The notes under the pieces were generated by a model, which worked only from the letters and a program-made list of their open reading frames with translations, was not told where the DNA came from and ran no database searches. From NCBI RefSeq assembly GCF_029369745.1, contig NZ_CP120210.1, positions 2,232,001-2,296,000 on the forward strand: a stretch of DNA of 64,000 nucleotides, read 5' to 3'. The DNA is from Amycolatopsis sp. QT-25 (GTDB lineage: Bacteria; Actinomycetota; Actinomycetes; Mycobacteriales; Pseudonocardiaceae). The translations under genes were made by a program, and so were the position numbers. How positions within the stretch are numbered: the stretch's first letter is position 1; each line of letters opens with the position of its first letter. Shown here one piece after another: positions 46,970-56,387 of the stretch.

Positions 46970-48859
46970 TTACAGGGCTGTTTTGCCGCTTGTTTCTTCT
47001 GGGCTGACGGTGCCCGTCCGGGGGAACAAGCCGTAGCGCCCGTGGTCTGCGTTTTTGGTGAAGGAGATGTCCCGTGTCCCGGACTCCAGGTGGTTCGGCG
47101 GGTTCTGGTTCTCCAGGATGATGATTTGGCCGGAGAAGTTTGTCTGGATATCGGCGAAGAACAGGGCTGAGAGGCTGGTGGTGTCGAGGATGTCGCCGCT
47201 GTTGTCGGGTTCGTCGTTCGGGTCCGGTGGCCGGTAGACGACCAGTGGGGAGTCGAGTATGACGAAGCCGGGGTGGGGGAGGTCGTTGTCGAAGCAGTAC
47301 TGGGCGAGCGAGATGGTGAAGGCGGCGTGCAGGATGGCCCGGACACCTTTGCCGTGGGCGGAGCGCAGCTGGTTGCCGGATATGATGTCTTGTTTGTCGA
47401 AGTTGTAGCTGGTGGTTTCGGCTTCCTGGTAGCCCCAGGCCCTTAGCCTGGCTGCGATCATGCGGGAGAGGTTGGCGACCGCGGTGCGTTGCAGACCCGC
47501 TGTCCGCTCCATTTTGTCTGGCTTCGGCTCCTCGTGGATCTCGGTGCGGAGTCTTTCGAGGCGCTGAATGCGGTTGATGGCGTCGGCGTCGCGTTCCAGT
47601 TGAGATGATTTAGCGAGCAGGTCGCTGAGCTCGGTTTCCTGGGGATTGAGCAGGCTATCCAGCCGCGCGATCTCTGTCCGTGCCTGGGCTGCTTGGTCGG
47701 TGAAGGCCTGGAGCCTCTGAACCTTCTCGTCGCGTTCGGCGCGCAGGCCGGCGATGGCTTCGACCAGGTCACCGCGGAGTGCGGTCGTCTTGCGCTGTTC
47801 TTCGCGTACGGATTCGGCGAGCGCAGTTGTGTCGTCGGCGCAGTCCTCGTTGAGGTGCTGGTGTTCGGGGTCGGCGCCGCAGAACACACAACGTCCTGGG
47901 CTGAAGTAGCCGAGCAGTGTCCCGGCTTCAGCGACGGCGTCCAGCCGGTCTAGGTCAGAGGTGTACTGCTTGTGCAGGAGTGTGAAGCGCGCCTCGAGGG
48001 TCTCCAGTTCGGTCAGGCTTCGCCGTGCGGCGGTGGCAAGCCGCTCGTTGTCGGACAGGGCGTGCCCCCACTGCTGCCTCGCTTCGGCGGCCTGCTCGAT
48101 GCTCGCTGTCGATCTGGCAATCGTCCCTTGTAGGCGCTGGAGTTGTTCGTTGATCTGTTGAAGTGTCTCGTTGCTGTGGAGTTGTTCGCGTAGCTCGGAT
48201 ATCAACGTGTCGATGACTTCGCTCTTGGCTGCCTTGGACCTGCGCTGGTCTTTCTCCGATTCGCCTGGCGTGATCGAGGAGTCGTCCTCGCCCTGCAACA
48301 GCAGGCGAAAGGCTGAGATTTCTTTGGTCTCGTCTGTGCGCTGCCCCGTCGAGATCGGTGAGGTCTTGGCCTGGATTTTGATTTCGTTCACGAGGAACAG
48401 TGGGGCCAGGGCTCGAATGGTGAACGAGACGGTGTTCCCGTTTCCGTCCTTGCGAATGACCTTTTCATCGAGGCAAAGTTTGCCCAGGAGATAGCGCGAG
48501 AGGTTCTCGGTGCTCTTGGCACTGTGTTTCGCCGATAACGACTTGCGATCGACGGGCAGCGGGTAGGCGCGGTGATCCCCTTGGAAGAGGCTGAACTGGC
48601 CACCGTGTGGACTTCGGGCCAGTGTCACCGGCTCCCCGTCAGGCAGCTGTACGCCGAGCAGCACTTGGTCGTAGCCGTCGTGTTCGGGGAGTTCCTCGAG
48701 TTTCGAGCCGCCGAGCATGAAGTCGAGGGAGTCGGCGATGTGGGACTTCCCCGTGTCTGACGGTCCGCGGACGAGGGTGAGTTTGGGTCCGAATTCCACG
48801 GTGGCGGGGTCGACCGACGGGCCTATGAAGGTCAGGTGCAGCAGCCTCAGCCGTTCCAT
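46970..48859 (-). CDS. ABC-3C system SMC/Rad50-like ATPase (DUF3732-like)
   Basis: 629 residues. N-terminal Walker A GPSDTGKS (32-39), long coiled coils (about 200-320 and 340-440), a zinc-hook-like CVFC at 324-327, and C-terminal Walker B FVILDSPL (532-539). This is the ATPase of ABC-three-component systems. It overlaps the middle component by 13 bases. In the proposed model the ATPase senses invading DNA or ends and drives the effector; target unknown. Length and motifs look intact. Confidence 0.88.
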   Translation of the reverse strand: MERLRLLHLTFIGPSVDPATVEFGPKLTLVRGPSDTGKSHIADSLDFMLGGSKLEELPEHDGYDQVLLGVQLPDGEPVTLARSPHGGQFSLFQGDHRAYPLPVDRKSLSAKHSAKSTENLSRYLLGKLCLDEKVIRKDGNGNTVSFTIRALAPLFLVNEIKIQAKTSPISTGQRTDETKEISAFRLLLQGEDDSSITPGESEKDQRRSKAAKSEVIDTLISELREQLHSNETLQQINEQLQRLQGTIARSTASIEQAAEARQQWGHALSDNERLATAARRSLTELETLEARFTLLHKQYTSDLDRLDAVAEAGTLLGYFSPGRCVFCGADPEHQHLNEDCADDTTALAESVREEQRKTTALRGDLVEAIAGLRAERDEKVQRLQAFTDQAAQARTEIARLDSLLNPQETELSDLLAKSSQLERDADAINRIQRLERLRTEIHEEPKPDKMERTAGLQRTAVANLSRMIAARLRAWGYQEAETTSYNFDKQDIISGNQLRSAHGKGVRAILHAAFTISLAQYCFDNDLPHPGFVILDSPLVVYRPPDPNDEPDNSGDILDTTSLSALFFADIQTNFSGQIIILENQNPPNHLESGTRDISFTKNADHGRYGLFPRTGTVSPEETSGKTAL

Positions 48860-49335
48860 GGGTCTTCCTGCCTCTCGCTGCTGGTGGTGCCTGCGTCAGC
48901 GGGGCGTCTGCGGAAGATCACCGTAGTCTGCTGTCTGATCTGCTCGTCGGACATTGTCGCGAACCGCTCGACCACCCACCGGGAGCGGCTGCGCAGTTCG
49001 GCGATGTAGCTGGAGGCGAGTCCGCTGACGAAGCTGTATGCCTCCTCGCCGGCTTGGTATCGGATGCCGGTGCTCGGCGCCTGCATGTCGATGAGCCCGG
49101 AGCGCAGCATGACTCGTAGCCCTTCTTCGACGTTGGCCCGCCGGACGCCGAGCTCACCGGCGTGCAGGGGATGGTCAGGATGGATGGAGGGTGGCCCTCC
49201 GATTTCGGCGGTATGGAGCACGGTGTGGTCGAGCAGGACCAGGTGGTTGATGTCCAGCTGCTGCGGATAGGCCTCGGTCAGCATCACGAGGACGCGGAGC
49301 CCGTATTCGAGCGGACCGTTGAGGGGGCTTCTCAT
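48847..49335 (-). CDS. ABC-3C system middle component
   Basis: 162 residues. GPLEYGLRVLVMLTEAYPQQ LDINHLVLLDHTVLHTAEIG, then LGVRRANVEEGLRVMLRSGL and SFVSGLASSYIAELRSRSRW, a winged-helix-like small protein typical of middle component type 2. Its ATG overlaps the effector stop (ATGA) and its end overlaps the ATPase start, giving tight stoichiometry. Confidence 0.85.
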   Translation of the reverse strand: MRSPLNGPLEYGLRVLVMLTEAYPQQLDINHLVLLDHTVLHTAEIGGPPSIHPDHPLHAGELGVRRANVEEGLRVMLRSGLIDMQAPSTGIRYQAGEEAYSFVSGLASSYIAELRSRSRWVVERFATMSDEQIRQQTTVIFRRRPADAGTTSSERQEDPWNG

Positions 49336-50432
49336 GTCTCGTCCACCCAGGTCAGTCGGTCATCGTTGGACAGTTGGTGGCAGACGCCTTGGCGGTCTTC
49401 GATTTCGGTCACGTTGATGAGTTTGTGCCGGCTGAGGTCGAGGCTGCCCACGTGCATCATCACCTGGTTCAGCTTCGCGAAGCCGTCCGGGTGGTCGGCA
49501 TCGGCGACGTCGATCACCCCTGCGTGGATGTCCTCTTGGAGCTTCTCGAAGGTGCCCGGCGGCACTGCTCCGGCGGAGTAGGCCTTGAGCGACTCGGCTT
49601 TGAAGAACCGCACCCGTTGGCGCTGCAGGTTCTTGGCCATCTTCGGGACGGCGGCCACGGAGTCCAAGGTGGTGATCGTGCCTGGGTGGCGTTCGGCGTA
49701 TACCGCCAGAAGCTGCTGCAGGTAGCGTGTCTCGTCCGGCGAGTAGTCCTCCGGCGGGCTCTCGCTGTTACTGCGGTCGGGAAGCGACGTGCCGAACCGG
49801 GAGGCATGCCATCTGGTCCGGGAGTGTGTGGTCAGCGCATCTTGCACCTCCACCGACCTGAACATGCTGAAGGCGGTGCCTGCCACCAATGTCCGTACGG
49901 CTTCGATTGCGTCTTTGTCCAGCCCTTTCACCAGAGCGTCGCCGTCGACGAGCCGGTCCAAGAACTTTGCGCGCAGGGTGGTTGGCTTGCTGACCAGCAT
50001 GTTGAGCTGAGTGGACAGCCCTCTCGGCGCCAGGAATTGGTAGCTGCGGGGAAGGGTGTATGCCCCCTCCAAGGTGGACACGAAGACCTTGAGGATCTCC
50101 TTCGCGGCGTCACCGAAGCTGAGCGGCTTGTCGTAGTGCTTGGCCTGGAAGCAGTCCCATGGCCCCTCGAACTGCTGGGGGGTCTTGAACGCGGCGATGT
50201 CCGCACCTTTGTCGCCCGCTCCGCCGAGGCGCTTGATCTGGAAGTAGTCCTCCTCCAGAGCAGTGGCCCACTCGCGGATGAACTCTTCCCAGTCGTCAGG
50301 CGAGTACGACATGATGCGCGCCATCGGGGGGACCGGAGGCCCGTCCAAGGCCACCGACGGAGTCGAGTCGGCGGGCGTGGGCATGTCGCTGATGACGACG
50401 CGCCGATCGACCTGCTGTTCACCCGTGGTCAC
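49332..50432 (-). CDS. ABC-3C system effector with N-terminal PD-(D/E)XK nuclease domain
   Basis: 366 residues from GTG 50432 (GGAGGG ten bases upstream). EEFIREWATALEEDYFQIKR LGGAGDKGADIAAF...WDCFQAKHY gives Asp78 and Q96-x-K98, the restriction-endonuclease-like motif. The rest is the ABC-3C C-terminal domain (TTLRAKFLDRLVDGDALVKG, HPDGFAKLNQVMMHVGSLDL). First gene of the operon; likely DNA-cleaving effector released upon ATPase signalling. Confidence 0.85.
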   Translation of the reverse strand: MTTGEQQVDRRVVISDMPTPADSTPSVALDGPPVPPMARIMSYSPDDWEEFIREWATALEEDYFQIKRLGGAGDKGADIAAFKTPQQFEGPWDCFQAKHYDKPLSFGDAAKEILKVFVSTLEGAYTLPRSYQFLAPRGLSTQLNMLVSKPTTLRAKFLDRLVDGDALVKGLDKDAIEAVRTLVAGTAFSMFRSVEVQDALTTHSRTRWHASRFGTSLPDRSNSESPPEDYSPDETRYLQQLLAVYAERHPGTITTLDSVAAVPKMAKNLQRQRVRFFKAESLKAYSAGAVPPGTFEKLQEDIHAGVIDVADADHPDGFAKLNQVMMHVGSLDLSRHKLINVTEIEDRQGVCHQLSNDDRLTWVDET

Positions 50433-50539
50433 GCTGTACTTGCCCTCCGCCCCAGTCGACTGCTGATCATAATGTCGCTTCAAGGGCCGCGCATGTAACA
50501 GAGAGTTTGCAGAAAAGGTCAACGGAAGTCGTAGCCATG

Positions 50540-50815
50540 GCGCAATGTGCCTGCGGAATCCCTCGACCAGCAGACCGAGCAAGCGTGGTGCCTGACCCTG
50601 GCGACCAACGCGGTCATCGCCTGGACCCCGGAGTAATACAGCCTGGCTGGCGAGTCGATGCGCGGCCGGGCGCATCGACGAGGAGGTCCTGGCCCGCATC
50701 TCCCGGCGCACTCCTAGAACATTAACTTTCTCGGCGTCATCGAGATCGACATCGACGGAGAACTCGCCCAACTAGGCCACCGGCCCTTGCGGATCCGGGA
50801 CACCCTGTTCTGACC
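50540..50815 (+). pseudogene. Tn3-family transposase, C-terminal remnant
   Basis: QQTEQAWCLTLATNAVIAWT PE, then ESMRA..GRIDEEVLARISP and NINFLGVIEIDIDGELAQL over shifted frames. This is the end of Tn3 transposases (usually EQAWCLTLATNAVI..W). Two or more frameshifts; no inverted repeat recognised. Confidence 0.75.
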
Positions 50816-50913
50816 CTTCCCGGGCACTTGATGTCGCTCGATCGTGGCGGCGAACGGCAGCGCCTACCGTCGCTGGTCGTGAAAACCATCGAACCGGATC
50901 CCGACACCCCGGC

Positions 50914-51456
50914 GTGGAGCAAGGACTTCACGATGAACCGGCTGGAGCTGACCGAACCTTCGACCAGCTGTGGCCAGGGTTCTCCGAACGGCTCGCGCAG
51001 TTGCAATGCCAGCGTGAGGGAGTGCTGCTGGGCTGGTTTCCGGGCGACGGCCCGGCCGGCGCGCTGTTCCCGCTCCCTGACGACCCCGGGCAGCGGGACG
51101 TGCCGGGTGCCGAGCTGGAGTGGGAAAGCCGCCGTGGTTACCTGCTGATGCGGGTGGACGAGGTCCCGGACGTCTGGGTCCGCGGCTACCGGGCCTGGCC
51201 ATACGGGTTTCAGTTGGACGCGTTCGTGTGCAGCCGGGAGATCGAACCGGAGCGGGGTGTGCGCCGGTGGGAACTGCTCACCGAAGAGGACACCCCAGTC
51301 CAGGTCGCCGAGGACCACGACGGTGCCCGGCGCCGCCCGTGGGTGCTACGCGGGGACCTAAGCTATGACCTGGAATGGGACATCGACGCGTGGAAACTTT
51401 ACGGCCACGACATACCCGAGGGCACCGTCCCCACCCCGCACCCAGCGCACGGGTGA
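50914..51456 (+). CDS. hypothetical protein, Trp-rich
   Basis: 180 residues. FDQLWPGFSERLAQLQCQRE GVLLGWFPGDGPAGALFPLP, RGYLLMRVDEVPDVWVRGYR and GDLSYDLEWDIDAWKLYGHD. The codon bias is good. The first 15 residues from GTG 50914 look secondary; an ATG at 50932 in another frame (MNRLELTEP) suggests the original start lost one base. Unknown family. Confidence 0.6.
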   Translation: MEQGLHDEPAGADRTFDQLWPGFSERLAQLQCQREGVLLGWFPGDGPAGALFPLPDDPGQRDVPGAELEWESRRGYLLMRVDEVPDVWVRGYRAWPYGFQLDAFVCSREIEPERGVRRWELLTEEDTPVQVAEDHDGARRRPWVLRGDLSYDLEWDIDAWKLYGHDIPEGTVPTPHPAHG

Positions 51457-51458
51457 AA

Positions 51459-51704
51459 TCAGGTCCGTCGTTCGTCCAGACGGTTGATCACCTCGTTCAC
51501 CGGATCCCGGCCTCGCCCCGGCGAAGGCGGTGACCGCCGCGCCTGAGCCGCGACCCACCGATTCCGGCGGTCCCGCTCCTCGGCGGTCAACCCCGCCGGT
51601 TCCGGCCCGTCACCCGGCAACGGGTGATACGGATCCTCCAGATCACCCGGCGGATCCTCCCACCACCCAGCACGCCGCCACCGCGGCCCCGGCTGCTTGC
51701 TCAT
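51459..51704 (-). CDS. 81-residue hypothetical protein
   Basis: ATG 51704: MSKQPGPRWRRAGWWEDPPG, DLEDPYHPLPGDGPEPAGLT, AEERDRRNRWVAAQARRSPP. Charged, Trp/Pro-rich, no known domain. Converges on the previous gene with 2 bp between stops. Confidence 0.5.
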   Translation of the reverse strand: MSKQPGPRWRRAGWWEDPPGDLEDPYHPLPGDGPEPAGLTAEERDRRNRWVAAQARRSPPSPGRGRDPVNEVINRLDERRT

Positions 51705-51780
51705 GCCACACACACCCACGACCGTAACCCCGAACCCCCGCCCCGCCGCTCACCTGTCCACGATCGCGTGACCCCACACC

Positions 51781-51990
51781 ATGCTCAGTAGTAGCGCCAC
51801 CAGGCCGGGCCGACCTTCGGAAGCAGGCGACAGAGCTGATGCTGGCCAACCGGCATCGCGCCCGCCGCTCGGTGGTCGATCACAAGAGTCGGTTGCGGTT
51901 CTCCTCAGCTTGTTGTACGAACAGCAGATTCGAAGGCGTCGTCGAGCCTTCTGCCGAGCTCGTCGGCGTCACTTTGCCGAAGTCGTCGCC
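51781..51990 (+). pseudogene. short gene remnant cut by IS256 copy B
   Basis: The frame ATELMLANRHRARRSVVDHK, FSSACCTNSRFEGVVEPSAE, VGVTLPKSSPG runs into the IS at 51991. Basic and helical. Unassigned. Confidence 0.3.
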
Positions 51991-52646
51991 GGGACTGTTC
52001 CAGGATCGGTGTTTCCGGCCCGACACGCCGGGCTGGGGTCCGGCGGGATGGGCACTGTGAGTGATGACATCGGACCTTGTGAGTCCACGTAAGCGTGAGT
52101 CCAAGCCGGCGGGGGAGCTGTCGCCGGAGCAGGCCGCCGCGGCGGCGATGGTGGCCGAGGCCAAGGCCCTGCGGGCTGGCGCTGACCGGCCCGGACGGGT
52201 TGCTGAAACTGTTTACCAAAAACGTGCTGGAAACTGCGCTCAACGAGGAGATGGCCGAGCATCTCGGGCACGAGAAGAACCAGGCCGACCCGGATCGTGG
52301 GTCAACGAACGTGCGGAACGGCACCCGGCCGAAAACGGTGATCTCGGACGCTGCGGGTGAGGTCGGGATCACCGTGCCGCGGGATCGGGAGAGCACGTTC
52401 GAGCCGCAGATCGTGAAGAAGCGGCAGCGTCGGCTTGCCGAGGTGGATGAGATCGTGTTGTCGTTGTATGCGAAGGGAATGACGACCGGGGAGATCTCGG
52501 CACATTTTGCCGAGATCTACGGAACTTCGGTCAGCAAAGAGACGATCTCGCGGATCACCGACAAGGTTGTCGCCGAGATGCAGGACTGGGCCAGCCGGCC
52601 GCTCGACGCGGTATACGTGGCCGTGTTCCTTGACGCGATCCACGTC

Positions 52647-52654
52647 AAGATCCG
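52647..52654 (+). repeat. ISL3 target-site duplication, left copy
   Basis: AAGATCCG, repeated exactly at 54343-54350 on the far side of the element. ISL3 elements typically duplicate 8 bp. Confidence 0.95.
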
Positions 52655-54342
52655 GGTTCTGGCGCTGATCTTGTGAAGCGTGTCGCCGTGATCTGCTGGA
52701 CAGCTTGGGAGATCATGATTTCTGTGCATTGTGGACTATCAGAAGGTGTTGTGGCCGCATCTATCCCGACTGGTGGTTGACAGTGTCGAACGCTCAGCGG
52801 ACGTGGTGAAACTCGCTGCCCGGGTGCGTCGGAAGAGCGGGGTCTGCGGGCGGTGCGGGGTTGCGTCCACCGTGATCCACGGCTGTTACCTGCGCCGTCT
52901 CTCTGATGCACCGACAGCCGGCGTGCGGGTCGTCATCGAGTTGACGGTGCGCCGATTCCGTTGTGTCAACGACGAATGCGCAGCGGTGACCTTCGCCGAG
53001 CAAGTAGCGGGACTGACACGGCCGCACTCTCGCTATACCCCGTTGCTGCGCGACATGCTCAGCCACATCGGGCTGGCCATGGCCGGGCGGGCGGGCGCCA
53101 GGCTCGCGACCGCGCTGGGGATTACGGTGGGCCGGGACACTCTCCTTCGTGTGGTCAGAGCATTGCCGGAGAAGCCCATAGGGCGCTTACCGGTTCTCGG
53201 GGTGGACGACTTCGCGTTCCGCCGCGGTCGCCGATACGGCACGATCCTGATCGATCTCCAGACCCATGCGCCGGTTGACGTGCTCGACGGGCGCGAGGGC
53301 TCGGCGTTGGCGACCTGGCTACGTACCCATCCCGGGGTCGAGGTCATCTGCCGGGATCGCGCTGGCGGCTATGCCGAGGGCGCACGCACCGGTGCCACGG
53401 ACGCGATCCAGGTTGCCGACCGTTTTCACCTGTGGCAGAACCTGGGTCAGGCCGTGGAACGAACCGTGAACACCTACCGCGCCAGCCTGGCCGCGCCAGC
53501 GCCATCACCGGCCGCTCCTGTCTCTGCCGCGCCGTCGATCGTGCAATCCCTGCCGGAGAAGAAGATCGTTACCCGGTTCCGGCATCAGTACACCGCGGCA
53601 TCCGAGCTCTTTGCGCGAGGGTGGTCGAAAGCGGCCATCGGCCGCGAACTCGGCCTGCACCCGGCAACGGTGCGCAAGCTCGTCACGGCCGGTTCAGTCG
53701 ATGACCTGATCGCCAAGACCGAACAGCGAGCCCACCTCGTCGACGACTACGTCGAATACCTGCACCGCCGCTGGCACGAGGGTGAACGCAACGCCACCCA
53801 GCTCTATCGCGAGATCACCAAGCTCGGCTACCCCGGTGGCGAACTGGCCGTGCAACGCTACCTGCGGCGGTTCCGCCATGGACGGGGTTTCATGGCCCAG
53901 CGCGGCCCGAAACCGCCCTCAGTCCGGGAAGTCACCAGCTGGATCATGACGCACCCCGACCACCTCGACACAGACGACACCACCGCTCTGACGGCCATCA
54001 CAACACGATCACCAGAACTGGATCAGCTAGCGACATACGTCCGCGAGTTCGCGACGATGATGACCAAGCTCCGCGGCTACCAGCTCAAACCATGGATCAC
54101 CGCGGTCGAGCAAGACCGTCTGCCGGCGCTGGCCTCCTTCGCCCGCAACCTCCGCCACGACTACAACGCGATCCATAATGGACTGTCACTGCCCTACAAC
54201 TCCGGCCCCGTCGAAGGCGCCGTCAACCGCATCAAAATGCTCAAACGCCAAATGTTCGGCCGAGCCGAACTCGACCTCCTCCGCAAACGGATCCTACTCG
54301 CACCGCGATGACCACCCCGACCACAAGATCAGCGCCAGAACC
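52655..54342 (+). mobile_element. ISL3-family insertion sequence, complete, 1,688 bp
   Basis: Perfect 21-bp terminal inverted repeats, 52655-52675 (GGTTCTGGCGCTGATCTTGT...) and 54322-54342, flanked by AAGATCCG on both sides. One transposase gene fills it. Intact ends, target duplication and reading frame point to a recent insertion. Confidence 0.97.
52731..54311 (+). CDS. tnp: ISL3-family transposase
   Basis: 526 residues from GTG/ATG-position 52731 (DYQKVLWPHLSRLVVDSVER). An N-terminal zinc finger CGRCG...CVNDECA, then HTH. The DDE core has LPVLGVDDFAFRRGRRYGTI LIDLQTHAPVDVL, VEVICRDRAGGYAEGARTGA and the C-terminal NGLSLPYNSGPVEGAVNRIK with the catalytic Glu. The middle contains a second HTH (GWSKAAIGRELGLHPATVRK). 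Appears functional. Confidence 0.95.
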   Translation: MDYQKVLWPHLSRLVVDSVERSADVVKLAARVRRKSGVCGRCGVASTVIHGCYLRRLSDAPTAGVRVVIELTVRRFRCVNDECAAVTFAEQVAGLTRPHSRYTPLLRDMLSHIGLAMAGRAGARLATALGITVGRDTLLRVVRALPEKPIGRLPVLGVDDFAFRRGRRYGTILIDLQTHAPVDVLDGREGSALATWLRTHPGVEVICRDRAGGYAEGARTGATDAIQVADRFHLWQNLGQAVERTVNTYRASLAAPAPSPAAPVSAAPSIVQSLPEKKIVTRFRHQYTAASELFARGWSKAAIGRELGLHPATVRKLVTAGSVDDLIAKTEQRAHLVDDYVEYLHRRWHEGERNATQLYREITKLGYPGGELAVQRYLRRFRHGRGFMAQRGPKPPSVREVTSWIMTHPDHLDTDDTTALTAITTRSPELDQLATYVREFATMMTKLRGYQLKPWITAVEQDRLPALASFARNLRHDYNAIHNGLSLPYNSGPVEGAVNRIKMLKRQMFGRAELDLLRKRILLAPR

Positions 54343-55138
54343 AAGATCCGGGACGGCAAGGTCGCGAACCGGCTGATTTACGTCGCGTTGGCGGTGACCT
54401 GCGAGGGCCGCCGCGATATTTTAGGCTTGTGGGCCGGCGACGGCGGTGAAGGAGCCAAGTACTGGCTGCACGTGCTCACCGAACTGAAGAACCGTGGCGT
54501 GGCCGACGTGCTCATGGTCGTCTGCGACGGCCTGACCGGGCTGCCCGACGCGATCACCACGGTCTGGCCGCAGACGATCACTCAGACCTGTGTTGTCCAC
54601 TTGCTGCGCAACAGTTTCCGCTACGCGGGCCGCCAGCATTGGGATCCGATCGCCAAGGCACTCAAACCGGTCTGCACCGCGCCGACCGAGGCCGCCGCGC
54701 GCGAGCGGTTCGCCGAGTTCGCCGACACGTGGGGCAGCCGGTATCCGGCCATCATGCGATTGCGGGACAACGCCTGGGCCGAGTTCGTACCGTTCCTGGC
54801 GTTCGATCCGGAGATCCGCCGGGTGATCTGCTCGACCAACGCCATCGAGAGCGTCAACGCCCGTATCCGCCGCGCCGTCAAAGCCCGCGGGCACTTCCCC
54901 AACGAACAGGCCGCGCTCAAGTGCGTCTACATGGCGATCATGAGCCTGGACCCGACCGGCGCCGGCCGGAAACGCTGGACCATGCGCTGGAAACCAGCGT
55001 TGAACGCGTTCGAGATCGCCTTCGACGGCCGCCTGGCCGCCGGACGCAAGTAGTTTCCCTCAACCTGAGTTACACCGTTCGTTTGACAGACCCAGCGGGG
55101 CTGCCCAGACTTCGGTTGGCACCGGAGCTGACTATTTC

Positions 55139-56011
55139 TCAGGCCGCTGTTGCGGTGGTGTAGATGGTCTCAAACTCGACTGGGGTGAGCTTGCCCAGCC
55201 GTCGTGGTCGGCGTTTGCGGTGGTATTTCGTCTCGATCCAGGACACGATCGCCAACCTCAACTCCTCGCGGGTGCGCCAGCGCCGCGTATCAAGAATGTT
55301 CTTTTGCAGCAGGGAAAGAACGATTCCATCGCGGCGTTGTCACCGCACGCACCGACCCGTCCCATCGACCCGGTCAGCCCGTGAGCGCGCAGCAGACGCC
55401 GGTAGGCGGCGGATCGGAACTGGGCGCCGCGGTCGGAGTGGACGACGACTCCGTGCGGGTTCCGGAGTGCGACCGCGTTGCGCAGCGCGCTGACGGCGAG
55501 CGAGGCCCGCATGTGCGAGGCGATGGAGTATCCGACGATCTTGTTGGAGTAGCAGTCCTTGACCGCGCACAGGTACAGCTTGCCCTCGCCGGTGGGGTGC
55601 TCGGTGATATCGGTCAACCACTTCGTATTCGGCGTGATAGCGGTGAAGTCCCGGCGGACCAGATCGTCGTGCACCGGCGGCCCCGGCTTGCGGTAACGGC
55701 CTTTCTTCTTCGCGTGCAGCGAGAAGATCTGCTGCATCGAGCAGATCCGCCACACCCGGTTCTCCGAGGCGGTGAAGCCCCGCCGGGCGAGCTCGTCGGC
55801 GATGAACCGGTACCCGTCGGCCGGGTCGTCGGCGTGGATTTCGAGCGCGGCGTTGATCAAATGCGCGTCGTCGTAGTCCCGCTGGGAGATCGGGGCGGCA
55901 CGCCATTGGTAGTAGGCCTGCCGGGGAGATGCCCAGCACCCTGCACGTCACCGCGACCGGCACCCTGATCTGGGCGCCGGCCGCGGCCAGTTCACGGACG
56001 AGCCGGGAACG
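55139..56011 (-). pseudogene. IS3 transposase OrfB with two indels
   Basis: VRELAAAGAQIRVPVAVTCR VLGIS, an extra C near 55930, then QAYYQWRAAPISQRDYDDAH LINAALEIHADDPADGYRFI ... TKWLTDITEHPTGEGKLYLC (first DDE Asp), VVVHSDRGAQFRS (second), AMESFF; a lost T near 55307; LLQKNILDTRRWRTREELRL to LGKLTPVEFETIYTTATAA. The DDE triad is visible but split. Confidence 0.9.
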
Positions 56012-56299
56012 CTATTTTCCCGGCAGATTGCCCTGCGCCAGGTAGGCGGCCGCTTTGCGCAGAACTTCGTTCTCCTGCTCCAGCAGCCGGTTGCGTTTGC
56101 GCAGCTCCCGCAGCTCGGCCGACTCGTCCCGGGTCACTCCGGGCCGGGTGCCGTCCTCGATATCGGCCGCGCGCAGCCAGTTGGCCAGACACGACTCGGA
56201 GATCCCGAAATCCTTCGCGACCTGCTTCAACGGTGTCTCACCGCGGCGAGCCACGGCGACCACGTCGTCGCGGAACTCACGGAGATAGGGCTTGGGCAC
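56012..56299 (-). CDS. IS3 transposase OrfA (HTH_Tnp_1)
   Basis: 95 residues. PKPYLREFRDDVVAVARRGE, TPLKQVAKDFGISESCLANW then a leucine-zipper ELRELRKRNRLLEQENEVLR. It binds the ends and is joined to OrfB by programmed frameshifting in active copies. Intact here, but OrfB is not. Confidence 0.92.
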   Translation of the reverse strand: MPKPYLREFRDDVVAVARRGETPLKQVAKDFGISESCLANWLRAADIEDGTRPGVTRDESAELRELRKRNRLLEQENEVLRKAAAYLAQGNLPGK

Positions 56300-56387
56300 G
56301 ATGACATCCTCTCAAGCGAGGCCGAAGCCTCACACGTCAGGTGTCAACCAAACCCTGGGCAGACCCATCAGGTGAAAGGCTGTGTGG

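Larger units (their letters stand above)
52061..55053 (+). pseudogene. IS256 transposase, frameshifted and split by ISL3
   Basis: First part: SDLVSPRKRESKPAGELSPE, a one-base T insertion near 52170, then LALTGPDGLLKLFTKNVLET through VVAEMQDWASRPLDAVYVAV to IHVKIR. The rest resumes after the ISL3 at 54349: DGKVANRLIYVALAVTCEGR RDILGLWAGDGGEGAKYWLH ... CSTNAIESVNARIRRAVKAR. Excising the ISL3 would rejoin HVKIR/DGKVANR exactly. Confidence 0.92.
51991..55093 (+). mobile_element. IS256-family insertion sequence, copy B, interrupted by an ISL3 element
   Basis: Left end GGGACTGTTCCAGGATCGGT at 51991, right end (complement) GGGTCTGTCAAACGAACGGT ending at 55093. Without the 1,688-bp ISL3 and its 8-bp duplication it is 1,407 bp, the size of copy A. 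About 90% similar text to copy A in the transposase N-terminal half. No clear target duplication. Confidence 0.8.
55102..56361 (-). mobile_element. IS3-family insertion sequence (defective)
   Basis: About 1,260 bp. Ends TGCCCAGACTTCGGTTGGCA (55102) and, complement from 56361, TGCCCAGGGTTTGGTTGACA, an imperfect inverted repeat starting TG as in IS3. It begins eight bases after the right end of IS256 copy B. Target duplication not evident (GGC/GAC). Confidence 0.75.
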
